Source of the DNA: an uncultured Verrucomicrobiales bacterium
GTDB lineage: Bacteria; Verrucomicrobiota; Verrucomicrobiia; Verrucomicrobiales; Akkermansiaceae
Assembly: GCA_937893015.1 (NCBI GenBank)
Contig: CALBJX010000086.1
Coordinates: 1 to 27,660 of the forward strand
Direction: 5' to 3'
DNA: 27,660 nt
The notes under the pieces were generated by a model that had not been told where the DNA came from, did not search any database, and saw only the letters and a list, made by a program, of their open reading frames with translations. A program made the position numbers and the translations under genes. Shown piece by piece: positions 14,410 through 25,070 of this stretch (position 1 is its first letter; every line of letters starts with the position of its first letter).

Positions 14410-14448
14410 GCTGCGCGGACGATGAGTCGCGCAGCTCTTTTGTTTTTG
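14410..14448 (+). terminator. Terminator of the AP2-like gene
   Basis: The stem GCTGCGCGGAC/GTCGCGCAGC (14410-14420 with 14425-14434) has one bulged G and a 4-nt loop. It is followed by TCTTTTGTTTTT. Confidence 0.8.
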
Positions 14449-14589
14449 AACGAGTCGGCGGGCATTCCTCTCCCGCTGCATCTTTTTGTAACAATTTTTC
14501 TCTTTTTTCACTTCACACCAAAATAAAACAGGCATTCGCGCGGATTTCATGCTTAACTGAGGATAGAAACACACGCCGCCACATCCTCC

Positions 14590-17500
14590 ATGAAATCGTT
14601 CCTCCTCCTCCCCCTGTTTGTTGCGTTGCCGCTCCTCGCTGTCGAGGAAGCGGGCATTGCCCGAAGTTTCGGCAAAATGGAACGCGGGTTCAACGACTAC
14701 CGCTTCCGTACGAACACGCCCGACGCGGCCATCAGCCCGCTGAGTTTCCCCGGCGAGGTGCTGCCCGCCACGAAGGAACGCCTGAAACTGGTTTGGAAAT
14801 CGGGCAAGGGGCGGCAGGACCGCGCAGAGGCCTTGCATGCGTGGATGGAAGAGCTGAAAAAAGACCCGAACTCGACCGATGCACAGGTCTACCTGGCATG
14901 GCAGGCGGCGCATATCTGGTTCGCGGAGCACGGCGACCGCGAGCACGCCTTGTTGCTGGCGCATATCCGCCACCTCTTCTCCTCCCCCGCGCCGACGGAT
15001 TGCCGCCACCTGATGAGCTTGTTGTACACCATCAACCGCTTGGAGCAGCTGACGGGCATCGGCTGCCAAGTCGATGATTTTATCGCGTTGACCGATGCCC
15101 TGAACGGCGTGAATCCGTGGATGTTCGATGCGTACTACAGCATGAACGATAACACGTACAGCTGCATGGAGGAGTACAACCGCCTGTGGCGCGACCCTGC
15201 GGCCTACGCCCCGCTGTATCTCAACAACCGCCGGGAGCGCGTGCGCCACGCGCTGCACTATCTGCTCAACGATGTCTCCTACCTGCACACGGAGGCCAAG
15301 GGGCGGGGCCTGCGCCGCTGGCGTGATGCCCGGGGCAAGGACCTGCCGCCCGCCGTGGATGCCGCCATGGAGGCCATGAATGACCGACGCAACGGGAACA
15401 TCCCGAAGGCGCAGGAAACCGCCGGGCGCATCCGCCGCCGGGCGGACGGCTTGGAGCCTGAGCTCTTGGGCTGTGTGCCGCGCAGCATCCTCGCTGCCGC
15501 CCCCACGGCGAACGCCTGGAAACCGCTGTGGAATGAGACGGCCTCCCTGTACGAGATGCCCGACACCACCGCCGTTACCCTGCCGGGCTGGAATCTCAAG
15601 CTGTTGAGCAAGGCGGGTGATGCCCCCGACAAGGTGCTGCAAGCGGATACCGCCAAGCTGCAACAGCTGCTGCAACAGGCGGCGGACAACAAGACGCTGC
15701 CCGCTTTGCTGGCCTTCAGTCTCTACGAAGACGATTTGGTGCTGCCGGACGACCAACACCGCAGTTGGATGGATGTGGACGGCTACGACTCCTTCCGCGC
15801 CGTGTTCGACATCGAGATGAGCCCGAATTTCATCGATATTCTCATCGATGAAAAAGGCCCGCACTTCTCCAAGGATGATGCGGAGCTGCGCGCCGCCTGC
15901 CGCGAGCTGAATCTCACGCTCCACCGCTGCATCGTGGCTCTGGCACTGCTGGAGCAGGCGGGCGACACCAAGGGAATGCAGCAGGGATGCGCGGCCTTGG
16001 CGGAGCTGCTGAACCGCACCAAGACATGGCCGCTGGTGGTCAATGAGTACAGTCTGCGCGGCATCAGCCCCGCCGTGTTCATCGAGCTGGTCTCGCGCTG
16101 CCAAGGCAAGCCCGCGCTGCTGAAGTGTTTCTCGGAAATCGCCGCAGCGGGCATGGCTTACGCCGCCGCCGAAGCGGACGGCAAGGGCACGCCTGCCGCC
16201 GAGCGGGTGGCGCACTACATCCGCTGTATGATGGTGCTGCGCCGCGACCTCGCGCTGCCCGCGGCGGAGCGGGCCAAGGTTGCCCGGCAATGGATGAAGG
16301 GCGCGGAGAAGCAGCCCGCATTGCGGCGCGAGACCATGGAGCAGTATGCTTTTGGCTTCGGCGCGCCCGAGGAGCTGCTGAAAAACGTGCCGAAGAAGGC
16401 GGAACAATACTCCGGCCCGTGTGCGCTGCGCGGGCTCTGCCTGTACCGCTACGCCGCCGAACACGGCGATGAGAAGACCGCCGAGGCCATCTTCAAAGGC
16501 ATGACCGCCGACCCGCTCTCCTACGGCTACCCCGCCACGCGGCTCGCCTGCGCCCTGCGCGCCCGCCGCCGAGGCAGGGAGGCGGAGGCCCGCCGCTTCG
16601 AAAAAGATGCCCTCATTCTGTGGATGGCCGAAGAACGCTATGCGCCTGCGTATTTGTGGTGGCGGAGCAACGACGCCTTCCTGCAGGCGGGGCGCGATTC
16701 CGCGGCCTTGGCCGATGCGGTGAAGCTCATGAACCTGAACCGCGACGGCATCAACCGCACGTTCTTCGCCCGCGCCGTGCCCGTCCTGCTGGAGCAGGGC
16801 TATGGCGAAACCGCCTCCTTTGTCGCGGAAGAACTCATCCACATGGCCATGACGGAGGCGACACCCGCCGACAGCTGCGGCACCCAACGCCAAATCGTCA
16901 ACTGGCGCGCCATGGCGGACATCGGCCACGCCCTGCACCTGAACGCGAACGGGAAGAGAGAGTCTGCGACCGCGGAAAAACTGCTTGCCGCAGCGTGTCC
17001 GCTGCTTGAGGCCGATGCTGCCGCCCGCATACAGAGCTTAACGGCTCGCGCCTCTGAGTTACCCAAGCGCACCGAGCCCGACGGCGTGGCCGCTGCCGCG
17101 GCGCACGACCTCTCCTTTGAATCCCCCGAGTACGTTTGGCATTTGAAGGACGGCGAGGGCGGTTACCGCGAGGTGAAGGGGCGCATTGAGTATGCGTGGT
17201 ACGAAAACGAAACCGAATCCTGCTGGGTGCGCCTCCTGACGGAGAGCGGCCGCCGCGAGGAACCGGCCCTCACCGACATCGCTACCGAGGATATCAAGCA
17301 CCTCATCGACTGGCGCAAGCGCAACCATATCGAGGTGTTCCGCCCGACCGTGCTTGGGATGAACGACTTCCACGCCAAACTCTGCCGCCTGTATTCCGAT
17401 GAGGAGCATCCCGGGCCCAAGACAACCTGCGCCGAGTTCCTGCGCCCCTACGGCGAGCGTCGCGTGTTGCAGGTGTCGGAGCTGGCACCGGAGCAACAGT

Positions 17501-18978
17501 TGCAGCTCATGCAACGCCCCATCGAGCGCGTGAAGCCCAAGCTCCTCAGCCACTCGTCGCTCCGCGAAGCACTGGTAGCCGCCGATATCGAGAATCGTTC
17601 CCTGCGGTTCTGCTTCATCGGCGAGAAGGGCGGGAAAACGGATACGCGCTTCCGCAAAGACATTCTCCGCAACGAGCATGCCGTGCGGGAATGGAACCGC
17701 TCGGGGCTGACGCTGCTCTGCTACCGCGAGGCGGACGGCACATGGTCGGCTGAGGCGCAGGAGGCTTTCCGCATGGTCGCCCCCACGCTGGATGCCATGC
17801 TGCCCGCGGGCTCCCCGCTGCGCAAGCAGTTGGAGCAGGACGGCTTTATCGTGTATATCCCGCGCCATCAGGCCTACGGCAACCGAAAGGCGAAGTCGAG
17901 CGGCGAGCTGCGGATTGACATTCGCGTGAAGCCGCTCTTCGTGAGGAAGGAGGCCGCCGCGCTCTGCGCCGCCGCCGAGCAGGGCAGGGAGAAGGAGGTG
18001 CAGCGGCTCTTGGAGGCGGGCGCACCGGCCGACAGCACGGATGCTGCGGGCTACCCCGCGCTCTACCTCGCCTGCCGCGCGGGGCAGCCTGCCGTGGTGA
18101 AGCTCCTGCTGGAGCATGGTGCAAACCCGCAGCTGCGACCGATGAACAGCAACGATGATGCCGTGCTCCCCATCGAGGCGGCGGGCGGGAACCCCGCCAT
18201 CGTCCGGCTGCTGCAATCGCACGGCGCGGCGCAGGGCGGCTCGGAGGGCCCCGCGCCGGGCACGATGCTCAGCCCGCAGGTGCTCTTGGAGCTGCTGTCG
18301 CAGGAGAACGGCCTCGCCGCCGCCGAGGAAGCCTTGGCGAAGAACCCGCAGAAGATAGACTGGGAAGCCCCCGCCACGGAGCAAGGGAACACCCTGCTGC
18401 AACACTTCGTGCGGGAGCGGAATGTCGAGGTAGTCAAGTGGCTGCTGGAGCACGGGGCGGATGCCAACGCCCCCGCGACGCGCTCCTCGCAGAACCGCAA
18501 CAGCCTGCACGGCAGCTATCCGCTTTTTTACGAGCTGTGCTGCTACAGCTATGACAAGGCCGATGCCCCGAACAACTACGCCCTGTTGGAGCTCTTCCTG
18601 AAGCATGGTGCCGATGCGAATTATTCGGAAGACTTCTGCGGGCAGATGCGTTGGCCCCTCGGGGACTGCATCAAATGCAACCGCCTCGATCTCGCGCTGC
18701 TTCTGCTGCAACATGGTGCCGACGGCAACATCACCACAGGAATGACGAAGCTGCCCATCTTCTATGCCCTCACCGACTGCTCCGGTCGCCCCGAAAACGC
18801 CGATAAACAGGATCTTGTCATCAAGGTGGCCGATGCTCTCCTTGAGCACGGTGCCGACCCCAAACAGAATGCCAAGAAGCCCTGGCAGCCCATCCGCGAA
18901 CACACCTTTTCCAAGGATAAGAAGGGCAACTACACCACCTCCGAGCCCATGCGCACGTGGATGGAGAAACATTTGTGA
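14590..18978 (+). CDS. Large secreted multidomain ankyrin-repeat protein
   Basis: The 1462-residue protein begins with a signal peptide (about 1-17, 'LLPLFVALPLLA'). A helical region of about 800 residues follows, with scattered TPR-like pairs and no enzyme motif that I recognise. Residues about 840-915 ('REVKGRIEYAW', 'WVRLLTESGRREEPALTDI', 'EDIKHLIDWRKRN') resemble the SLA1 homology domain 1 frequent in PVC secreted proteins. Residues about 983-1090 ('LREALVAADIENRSLRFCF', 'DILRNEHAVREWN') look like a thioredoxin-like fold without a CxxC pair. From about 1120 to the end are ankyrin repeats ('GYPALYLACRAGQPAVVKLL', 'LLEHGANP', 'LLEHGADANAP', 'FLKHGADANY', 'LLQHGADGN', 'LLEHGADP'). The role is unknown; envelope protein interaction is the simplest idea. 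No Shine-Dalgarno precedes the ATG. The stop codon lies inside a dispersed palindrome. Confidence 0.88.
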   Translation: MKSFLLLPLFVALPLLAVEEAGIARSFGKMERGFNDYRFRTNTPDAAISPLSFPGEVLPATKERLKLVWKSGKGRQDRAEALHAWMEELKKDPNSTDAQVYLAWQAAHIWFAEHGDREHALLLAHIRHLFSSPAPTDCRHLMSLLYTINRLEQLTGIGCQVDDFIALTDALNGVNPWMFDAYYSMNDNTYSCMEEYNRLWRDPAAYAPLYLNNRRERVRHALHYLLNDVSYLHTEAKGRGLRRWRDARGKDLPPAVDAAMEAMNDRRNGNIPKAQETAGRIRRRADGLEPELLGCVPRSILAAAPTANAWKPLWNETASLYEMPDTTAVTLPGWNLKLLSKAGDAPDKVLQADTAKLQQLLQQAADNKTLPALLAFSLYEDDLVLPDDQHRSWMDVDGYDSFRAVFDIEMSPNFIDILIDEKGPHFSKDDAELRAACRELNLTLHRCIVALALLEQAGDTKGMQQGCAALAELLNRTKTWPLVVNEYSLRGISPAVFIELVSRCQGKPALLKCFSEIAAAGMAYAAAEADGKGTPAAERVAHYIRCMMVLRRDLALPAAERAKVARQWMKGAEKQPALRRETMEQYAFGFGAPEELLKNVPKKAEQYSGPCALRGLCLYRYAAEHGDEKTAEAIFKGMTADPLSYGYPATRLACALRARRRGREAEARRFEKDALILWMAEERYAPAYLWWRSNDAFLQAGRDSAALADAVKLMNLNRDGINRTFFARAVPVLLEQGYGETASFVAEELIHMAMTEATPADSCGTQRQIVNWRAMADIGHALHLNANGKRESATAEKLLAAACPLLEADAAARIQSLTARASELPKRTEPDGVAAAAAHDLSFESPEYVWHLKDGEGGYREVKGRIEYAWYENETESCWVRLLTESGRREEPALTDIATEDIKHLIDWRKRNHIEVFRPTVLGMNDFHAKLCRLYSDEEHPGPKTTCAEFLRPYGERRVLQVSELAPEQQLQLMQRPIERVKPKLLSHSSLREALVAADIENRSLRFCFIGEKGGKTDTRFRKDILRNEHAVREWNRSGLTLLCYREADGTWSAEAQEAFRMVAPTLDAMLPAGSPLRKQLEQDGFIVYIPRHQAYGNRKAKSSGELRIDIRVKPLFVRKEAAALCAAAEQGREKEVQRLLEAGAPADSTDAAGYPALYLACRAGQPAVVKLLLEHGANPQLRPMNSNDDAVLPIEAAGGNPAIVRLLQSHGAAQGGSEGPAPGTMLSPQVLLELLSQENGLAAAEEALAKNPQKIDWEAPATEQGNTLLQHFVRERNVEVVKWLLEHGADANAPATRSSQNRNSLHGSYPLFYELCCYSYDKADAPNNYALLELFLKHGADANYSEDFCGQMRWPLGDCIKCNRLDLALLLLQHGADGNITTGMTKLPIFYALTDCSGRPENADKQDLVIKVADALLEHGADPKQNAKKPWQPIREHTFSKDKKGNYTTSEPMRTWMEKHL

Positions 18979-18993
18979 TTTCTTATCACAAAT
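18971..18993. repeat. Dispersed palindromic repeat, family B, copy 1
   Basis: ATTTGTGAT (18971-18979), 5 nt, then ATCACAAAT (18985-18993): a perfect 9-bp inverted repeat. It contains the TGA stop (18976-18978) of the ankyrin gene. The same arms recur downstream of tsf at 26269-26329. Confidence 0.65.
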
Positions 18994-19028
18994 GAGAGCG
19001 ACAAACTGCTCATTGATCGACCTTGGTC

Positions 19029-19062
19029 AAAAAAAAGCAGCGGGTGTTGCCACCCGCTGCTT
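19029..19062 (-). terminator. Terminator of the sdhCAB operon
   Basis: A perfect 12-bp stem (19035-19046 with 19051-19062, loop TTGC) is followed on the minus strand by an uninterrupted T run. It lies 25 nt past the sdhB stop. Confidence 0.92.
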
Positions 19063-19087
19063 GGAAAGACGTTGTTGCAGAAAGCTC

Positions 19088-19855
19088 TTAGGCGTACACG
19101 CCCACGGCCTCGGCGGCGCAGGCAATCATGTAGTCTCGGTTGAGCTTGGCGATGTTGTCCACCGTGATGCCCTTCGGGCAGGCGGCTTCGCATTCGTACT
19201 GGTTCGTGCAGTTGCCGAAGCCCAGAGCGTCCATCTGCTGCACCATGGCGAGCACGCGCTTGTTCTTCTCGGGCTGGCCCTGCGGGAGCAGGTTGAGGTG
19301 CGCGGCCTTGGCGGAGGTGAAGAGCATGGCGGAGCTGTTCTTGCAGCTGGCCACGCAGGCACCGCAGCCGATGCAGGCGGCGGCATCGAACGCGGCATCG
19401 GCCGTCTTCTTGCGAATCGGCACGTTGTTGGCGTTCGGGGCGGAACCCGTGCGGATGTCCACGAAACCGCCGGCGGCGATGATGTTGTCCAGCGCGGTGC
19501 GGTCCACCATGAGGTCGCGCAGCAGCGGGAAGGCCTTCGCGCGGAAGGGCTCGATCCAGATGGTGTCGCCGTCCTTGAACTGGCGCATGTGCAGCTGGCA
19601 GGTGGTCACGTGCTTGCCGCCGTGCGGCACGCCGTTGATGGTCAGCGAGCACATACCGCAGATACCCTCGCGGCAGTCGTGGTCGAAGTGGATGGGCTCC
19701 TTGCCCTCGTGCACGAGGCCTTCGTTCACGATGTCGAGCATCTCGAGGAAGGAGGCTTCATCGGGGATGTTCGTGGCCTTGTAGGTCTCGATACGGCCCT
19801 GCGCCTGAGCGTTTTCCTGTCTCCAGACCTTCAGCGTAAGATTGAGATTAGCCAT
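19088..19855 (-). CDS. sdhB: Succinate dehydrogenase/fumarate reductase iron-sulfur subunit
   Basis: SdhB passes electrons between the flavin of SdhA and the quinone site at SdhC. The 255-residue protein has the full cluster set. The 2Fe-2S ligands are C61, C66, C69 and C86 ('HDCREGICGMC'). 'CIGCGAC' supplies C161, C164 and C167, with C171, C216, C222 and C226 ('CEAACPKG') completing the 4Fe-4S and 3Fe-4S centres. It is the last gene of the operon, 52 nt after sdhA. Direction cannot be told from sequence: it may run as succinate:quinone reductase or, in an anaerobe, as fumarate reductase. Confidence 0.96.
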   Translation of the reverse strand: MANLNLTLKVWRQENAQAQGRIETYKATNIPDEASFLEMLDIVNEGLVHEGKEPIHFDHDCREGICGMCSLTINGVPHGGKHVTTCQLHMRQFKDGDTIWIEPFRAKAFPLLRDLMVDRTALDNIIAAGGFVDIRTGSAPNANNVPIRKKTADAAFDAAACIGCGACVASCKNSSAMLFTSAKAAHLNLLPQGQPEKNKRVLAMVQQMDALGFGNCTNQYECEAACPKGITVDNIAKLNRDYMIACAAEAVGVYA

Positions 19856-19907
19856 AGTAGTAATTCTATTTAAGCGTTAATGGTTTGTCGTTCTCTCGTC
19901 TTGGTCT

Positions 19908-21872
<1,965 letters not shown>

Positions 21873-21893
21873 ATCGTGTAAGGGGGGTAAGGT

Positions 21894-22565
21894 TTAGTGC
21901 AGGATGCCCGTGAGCACGCACACGGGGATGGAGATGAAGAGACCGCACACCACCACGCCGAAGAGGATGGCGATGATGTTGTAGAGCGGGCGAATCTTGC
22001 GGGTGTTGAGGCCCAGCGTCTGGAAGATGGACTGCACACCATGGCGAACGTGCATGAACAGGCAGCAGATGGCGACGATGTAGAACGCGGAGCACCAGGG
22101 GTTCTGGAACGCAGCGAGAATGTGGTGGTAGCAGTCGTGGGGGTCACCATTGAAGGTGAGCTGCCACAGGTGGAAGCCGAGGAAGGCGAAAATCATCACG
22201 CCCGTGAGCACCATGGTGCGGGAGGCGAGGGTGGCCTTCAGCGTGCCTTCCATCTGGTAGTGCGTGCGGGCGGTGTAGTTCTCGTACTTCAGGATGAGCG
22301 TGAGACCCACGTGCACCAGCAGAATGGCGAGCAGACCGAGGCGGATGGCCCAGAGCAGCCACGCGGGCATGGAGTGCAGACCCGTCGCGTAGGAGTCAAT
22401 CCAAGAGGTGCCGCCCTCCGGGGACAGACCACCGAAGATGGTCATGTTGCCGGCGAGATGGCCCACGAGGAACAGGAGGAGACACATACCCGTCAACGCC
22501 ACAAGAATCTTGCGGCCGATGGAGGATGTGACGAACTTGCATGCTGTCGTGATGATGTCGTTCAT
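21894..22565 (-). CDS. sdhC: Succinate dehydrogenase cytochrome b subunit
   Basis: This is the single membrane anchor of a type-B succinate:quinone oxidoreductase. The 223-residue protein has five hydrophobic segments and begins 'SSIGRKILVALTGMCLLLF'. Histidines H36 (GHLAGN), H85 (LLVHVGL), H132 (GFHLWQL) and H172 (FMHVRH) are spaced much like the four axial ligands of the di-heme Bacillus SdhC, so two haems b are expected. There is no sdhD, in line with the one-subunit anchor. It is the first gene of sdhCAB, behind the promoter at 22592-22620. Confidence 0.93.
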   Translation of the reverse strand: MNDIITTACKFVTSSIGRKILVALTGMCLLLFLVGHLAGNMTIFGGLSPEGGTSWIDSYATGLHSMPAWLLWAIRLGLLAILLVHVGLTLILKYENYTARTHYQMEGTLKATLASRTMVLTGVMIFAFLGFHLWQLTFNGDPHDCYHHILAAFQNPWCSAFYIVAICCLFMHVRHGVQSIFQTLGLNTRKIRPLYNIIAILFGVVVCGLFISIPVCVLTGILH

Positions 22566-22591
22566 AGTGCAATAACGTCTTTTGCGCGTTT

Positions 22592-22620
22592 AATCTACCC
22601 CAAACTGCCGAGGAAAGCAA
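22592..22620 (-). promoter_or_regulatory. Promoter of sdhCAB
   Basis: On the minus strand there is a -35 TTGCTT (22620-22615), a 17-bp spacer and a -10 TAGATT (22597-22592). Transcription from near 22585 gives a leader of about 20 nt. Confidence 0.6.
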
Positions 22621-22644
22621 GCCAAAAGAGGAATTACGAATTAC

Positions 22645-22689
22645 AATTTCCAAATTACAAATTTGAAAATTTGCGCGGCTTTGCCGCGG
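22645..22689 (+). repeat. Dispersed intergenic repeat, family A, copy 2
   Basis: AAATTACAAATT (22652-22663) leads to AAATT and the hairpin CGCGGC/GCCGCG (22674-22688), the same arrangement as at 11837-11879 on the other strand. AT-rich near-repeats (GAATTACGAATTACAATTT) extend it upstream from 22631. A further 7-bp hairpin (22702-22708 with 22718-22724) between this and the LysE-family gene has no T tract. Confidence 0.55.
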
Positions 22690-22760
22690 GGCAAAGGGGT
22701 GGCATCCGATGTGCCGCCGGATGCTGCGGATGCAAGGCGTTCAGCTTGCGCTGGTTGGCG

Positions 22761-23399
22761 TTATGCACACACGTCGGTGGCAAGGAGGAGCGCAAAGAAT
22801 GCGAGGAAGATGGCGAAGGCGGCATCAATCACCGCCGTGTGGCGCAGATAGAAGCCGCGGATAGGGTGCCACTGGAGCAGGGCGCTCCAGAGCATCCAGC
22901 CGAGCTGGGAGGAGAGGGCGAGGGTGACGATAAGCGCGGGGGTGTACCACGCGAAGACCTTGCCGTAGGTGCTCTGCGGTCCTAGGGCAATGCTTGCGAT
23001 AAAGAGCCCGCACTTGGGGTTGAGAATGTTGCAGAGAAAGCCCTGTGCGGCGAGGCGGAGCAGGGGGCGTGTTCCCTCCTCTGTCTGTGCATCAGGAATG
23101 TCGGATGTGCCTTGCCACGAGCGCGGGAAAATTTTCCATGCCAGCACCAGCAGCCAGAGCGCGGCGGCGAGGAGCACCCAGCGGCTCCAGCTTTGCTGCA
23201 GCACCCACTGCCCCGCTGTGCAGACGAGGAGGGCTTGGATGCAGAAACCCGCGTTGATGCCGCTGCTCACCGCCGCACCGCCGCGGAACCCGCGTGCCAA
23301 CGCTGTGCGGAACACGAAGAAGACATCCGGCCCCGGGCTCAACTGGGAGAGCACGAGAAAGAGCGACACCGTGACGAGGCTGAGCAGCGCGGAGAACAT
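22761..23399 (-). CDS. LysE/RhtB-family exporter
   Basis: The 212-residue inner-membrane protein has the LysE-family N-terminal signature 'LSQLSPGPDVFFVFRTALARG' split around the first helix end, followed by 'GAAVSSGINAGFCIQALLV'. The central 'AAQGFLCNILNPKCGLFIASI' carries the conserved N-P-K. Six hydrophobic segments are visible. Family members export amino acids or related small molecules by proton exchange; the substrate cannot be read from sequence. Its ATG is 3 nt after the stop of the yhaM-like gene, so translation is coupled, although the functional link is unclear. Confidence 0.88.
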   Translation of the reverse strand: MFSALLSLVTVSLFLVLSQLSPGPDVFFVFRTALARGFRGGAAVSSGINAGFCIQALLVCTAGQWVLQQSWSRWVLLAAALWLLVLAWKIFPRSWQGTSDIPDAQTEEGTRPLLRLAAQGFLCNILNPKCGLFIASIALGPQSTYGKVFAWYTPALIVTLALSSQLGWMLWSALLQWHPIRGFYLRHTAVIDAAFAIFLAFFALLLATDVCA

Positions 23400-23402
23400 G
23401 GA

Positions 23403-24437
23403 TTACTCGGCGGAATCGGGATGCGCGAAGCTCGCGAGCGGTTTGACGGAGTTCGGCAGGGGGAAGCGGCCTTGCAGAACGTGGTCGGAGAGCTCGGGCG
23501 CACTTTCGTAGGCGGCGCGGAACATCTCCATCTTGGCATCGAGGTCGTCCGCGTGGTGCAGGGCGAGGGCTTCGGGCGTCTTGGGGACGACGGGGGAGCC
23601 GTACTCCAGCGTGCCGTGGTGGGAGGCAAGCAGGTGCAGCAGGTGCAGGCGCACGTGGTCCGTGGAGGGCGTGAGGGCGGCCCACTCCTCCTTGTGCTCG
23701 GCGAGAATGGCTTTCCAGAGCGTGTTCACCAGCTCGATACCGATGGTGATGTGGCCCAACAGCTCGCCGCTCAGGCTGTAGGGCATGGTGAAGCTGTGCT
23801 CCTCATAGGCGTTCTCCGCCATCTTGCCGCAATCGTGCAGCAGGGCGCCCGTGAGCACGAGGTCGCGGTTCAAGGCAGGGTAGGCGGCGCAGATGGCATC
23901 CGCCGCGCGCATGGTGCCCGCCGTGTGCTCCAACAGACCGCCGCGGCGGGCGTGGTGCATTTTGCGGGCGGCGCCGCTGCGGCGGAAGCGGGCGGTAAAA
24001 CTGTCGAGAAAGGTGCGGCAGAGAGTGTTCAGGCGCGGGTCATGGATGGTATCGGTGAGCGCGGTGATGTCCTCCCATGCGGCCTGCTGGTGAGCGCGGG
24101 TTTCGTGGCTGCCGGAAAGAAGCGCCTCCTCCTCCTCCGGCGAGAGGGCGCGGACATCGGCGGAGGAAATCTCGATGCCGTAGTCGCTCATCTGCCAGTT
24201 GCCGTAAATCTCCACGGCGTCGTTCTCCTTGAGCGTGGCGAAGGCCCCGTGCCACGGCGCATTGTCCCAGACCTTGAAGCTGAGCGTGCCGCCCACATCC
24301 CCGAAGGTGAGCTCGAGGTAGGGCTTGCCGGTCTTGGTGGTTTTGGTGATGTTCTGCGTGACTTGGGCGTGCACGCTGCCTTGCACGGCGGATTCTTTGA
24401 GGGCGGCTTGGAGGGAGAGGATGCTGTCGTAGGTCAT
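23403..24437 (-). CDS. yhaM: YhaM-like 3'-5' exonuclease (OB fold plus HD domain)
   Basis: YhaM-type enzymes remove nucleotides from the 3' end of RNA or single-stranded DNA. The 344-residue protein has an N-terminal OB fold (about 15-95, 'TGKPYLELTFGDVGGTLSFK') and an HD metal-binding domain. The HD ligands lie in 'GGLLEHTAG' (H171), 'GALLHDCGKM' (H201, D202), 'LLGHITIG' (H229) and 'LLASHHGTLEYGSPVVP' (H273/H274). The later 'ALALHHADDLDAKM' is also typical. The overall order matches YhaM, though the proven activities are from Firmicutes. It follows the secG terminator, and no clear promoter was found in 24438-24465. Confidence 0.88.
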   Translation of the reverse strand: MTYDSILSLQAALKESAVQGSVHAQVTQNITKTTKTGKPYLELTFGDVGGTLSFKVWDNAPWHGAFATLKENDAVEIYGNWQMSDYGIEISSADVRALSPEEEEALLSGSHETRAHQQAAWEDITALTDTIHDPRLNTLCRTFLDSFTARFRRSGAARKMHHARRGGLLEHTAGTMRAADAICAAYPALNRDLVLTGALLHDCGKMAENAYEEHSFTMPYSLSGELLGHITIGIELVNTLWKAILAEHKEEWAALTPSTDHVRLHLLHLLASHHGTLEYGSPVVPKTPEALALHHADDLDAKMEMFRAAYESAPELSDHVLQGRFPLPNSVKPLASFAHPDSAE

Positions 24438-24464
24438 GGCGGTGTTGGGATCTCGTTTTTTCAG

Positions 24465-24506
24465 GAAAAGAAAAACCCGCGCGGAAACGGATGCTTGCCG
24501 CGCGGG
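24465..24506 (-). terminator. Terminator of secG
   Basis: The stem CCCGCGCGG/CCGCGCGGG (24476-24484 with 24498-24506) has a 13-nt loop and is followed on the minus strand by TTTTTCTTTT. It separates secG from the yhaM-like gene. Confidence 0.8.
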
Positions 24507-24531
24507 GAAGAAAAGGGGTGGGCGCTCAGGC

Positions 24532-25023
24532 TCAGGCCGCAGGCTGCTCAGCGGGGGCGGGAATCTCGGCGGGCTGCTCCGCAGGCGTTTCGGCGGCGGG
24601 AGCGGGCGTGCTCAGCAGGCTTTCGAGGTCATCCGTGGCGGCGGGGGCGGGAGCAGACGTCGCCGCAGGGGCGGGCGTGGTTTCCGTGGCGGCAGGCTGT
24701 TCGGCGGGGGCGGCGGGGGCTTCCGCAGGAGCCGTGGCGGCGGGGGCTCCGTTCTGGGCCAGCGCGGACTTCTCGCTCTGGAAGCGGTGGTTCATCAGCA
24801 CGGCCAGCACGAAGCAGAGGAACATGAACAGGGTGCCGAAGAGCACCGTACCCTTCTTGAGCACGTCCGTGGTCTGGGCACCGAAAGCCTGGTCAGTCAT
24901 CTGGGCACCGAAGGCGGCACCGAGACCTTCCTGCTTGGGACGCTGCATGAGCACCACAAGCAGCAGCAGAGCGCAGACGATGAGGAGAATGGAGAAAACG
25001 ATGTAGATGGCGGCGTTAAGCAT
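24532..25023 (-). CDS. secG: Preprotein translocase subunit SecG with long Ala/Pro-rich tail
   Basis: SecG is the small accessory subunit of the SecYEG channel. Two transmembrane helices (about 5-27 and 58-77) flank the conserved 'LMQRPKQEGLGAAFGAQMTD' region. The tail from about residue 90 to 163 is made almost entirely of Ala, Pro, Glu and Thr with no recognisable domain, about doubling the usual 70-110 residue length. The tail has a low-complexity middle, 'DDLESLLS'. It has its own promoter with the -10 box only 6 nt before the ATG, so it is probably translated from a leaderless transcript, apart from any readthrough from panD. Confidence 0.9.
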   Translation of the reverse strand: MLNAAIYIVFSILLIVCALLLLVVLMQRPKQEGLGAAFGAQMTDQAFGAQTTDVLKKGTVLFGTLFMFLCFVLAVLMNHRFQSEKSALAQNGAPAATAPAEAPAAPAEQPAATETTPAPAATSAPAPAATDDLESLLSTPAPAAETPAEQPAEIPAPAEQPAA

Positions 25024-25029
25024 GGTGTT

Positions 25030-25058
25030 ATTGTATGGTAAAAATCCGGCGTTGTAAA
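25030..25058 (-). promoter_or_regulatory. Promoter of secG, leaderless arrangement
   Basis: On the minus strand the -35 TTTACA (25058-25053) and -10 TACAAT (25035-25030) have a 17-bp spacer, five of six matches in each. The ATG at 25023 follows the -10 box by 6 nt, so the first transcribed base should be the A of the ATG. Confidence 0.8.
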
Positions 25059-25070
25059 GAGTTGCTTGCG

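Noticed and set aside
14379..14589. Promoter for the large ankyrin gene
   Set aside because: I saw no -35/-10 pair with acceptable spacing; T-rich runs after the terminator make chance matches likely.
14257..16938. 893-codon frame antisense to the ankyrin protein
   Set aside because: Same shadow composition, and it runs across the AP2 terminator and the start region of the real gene.
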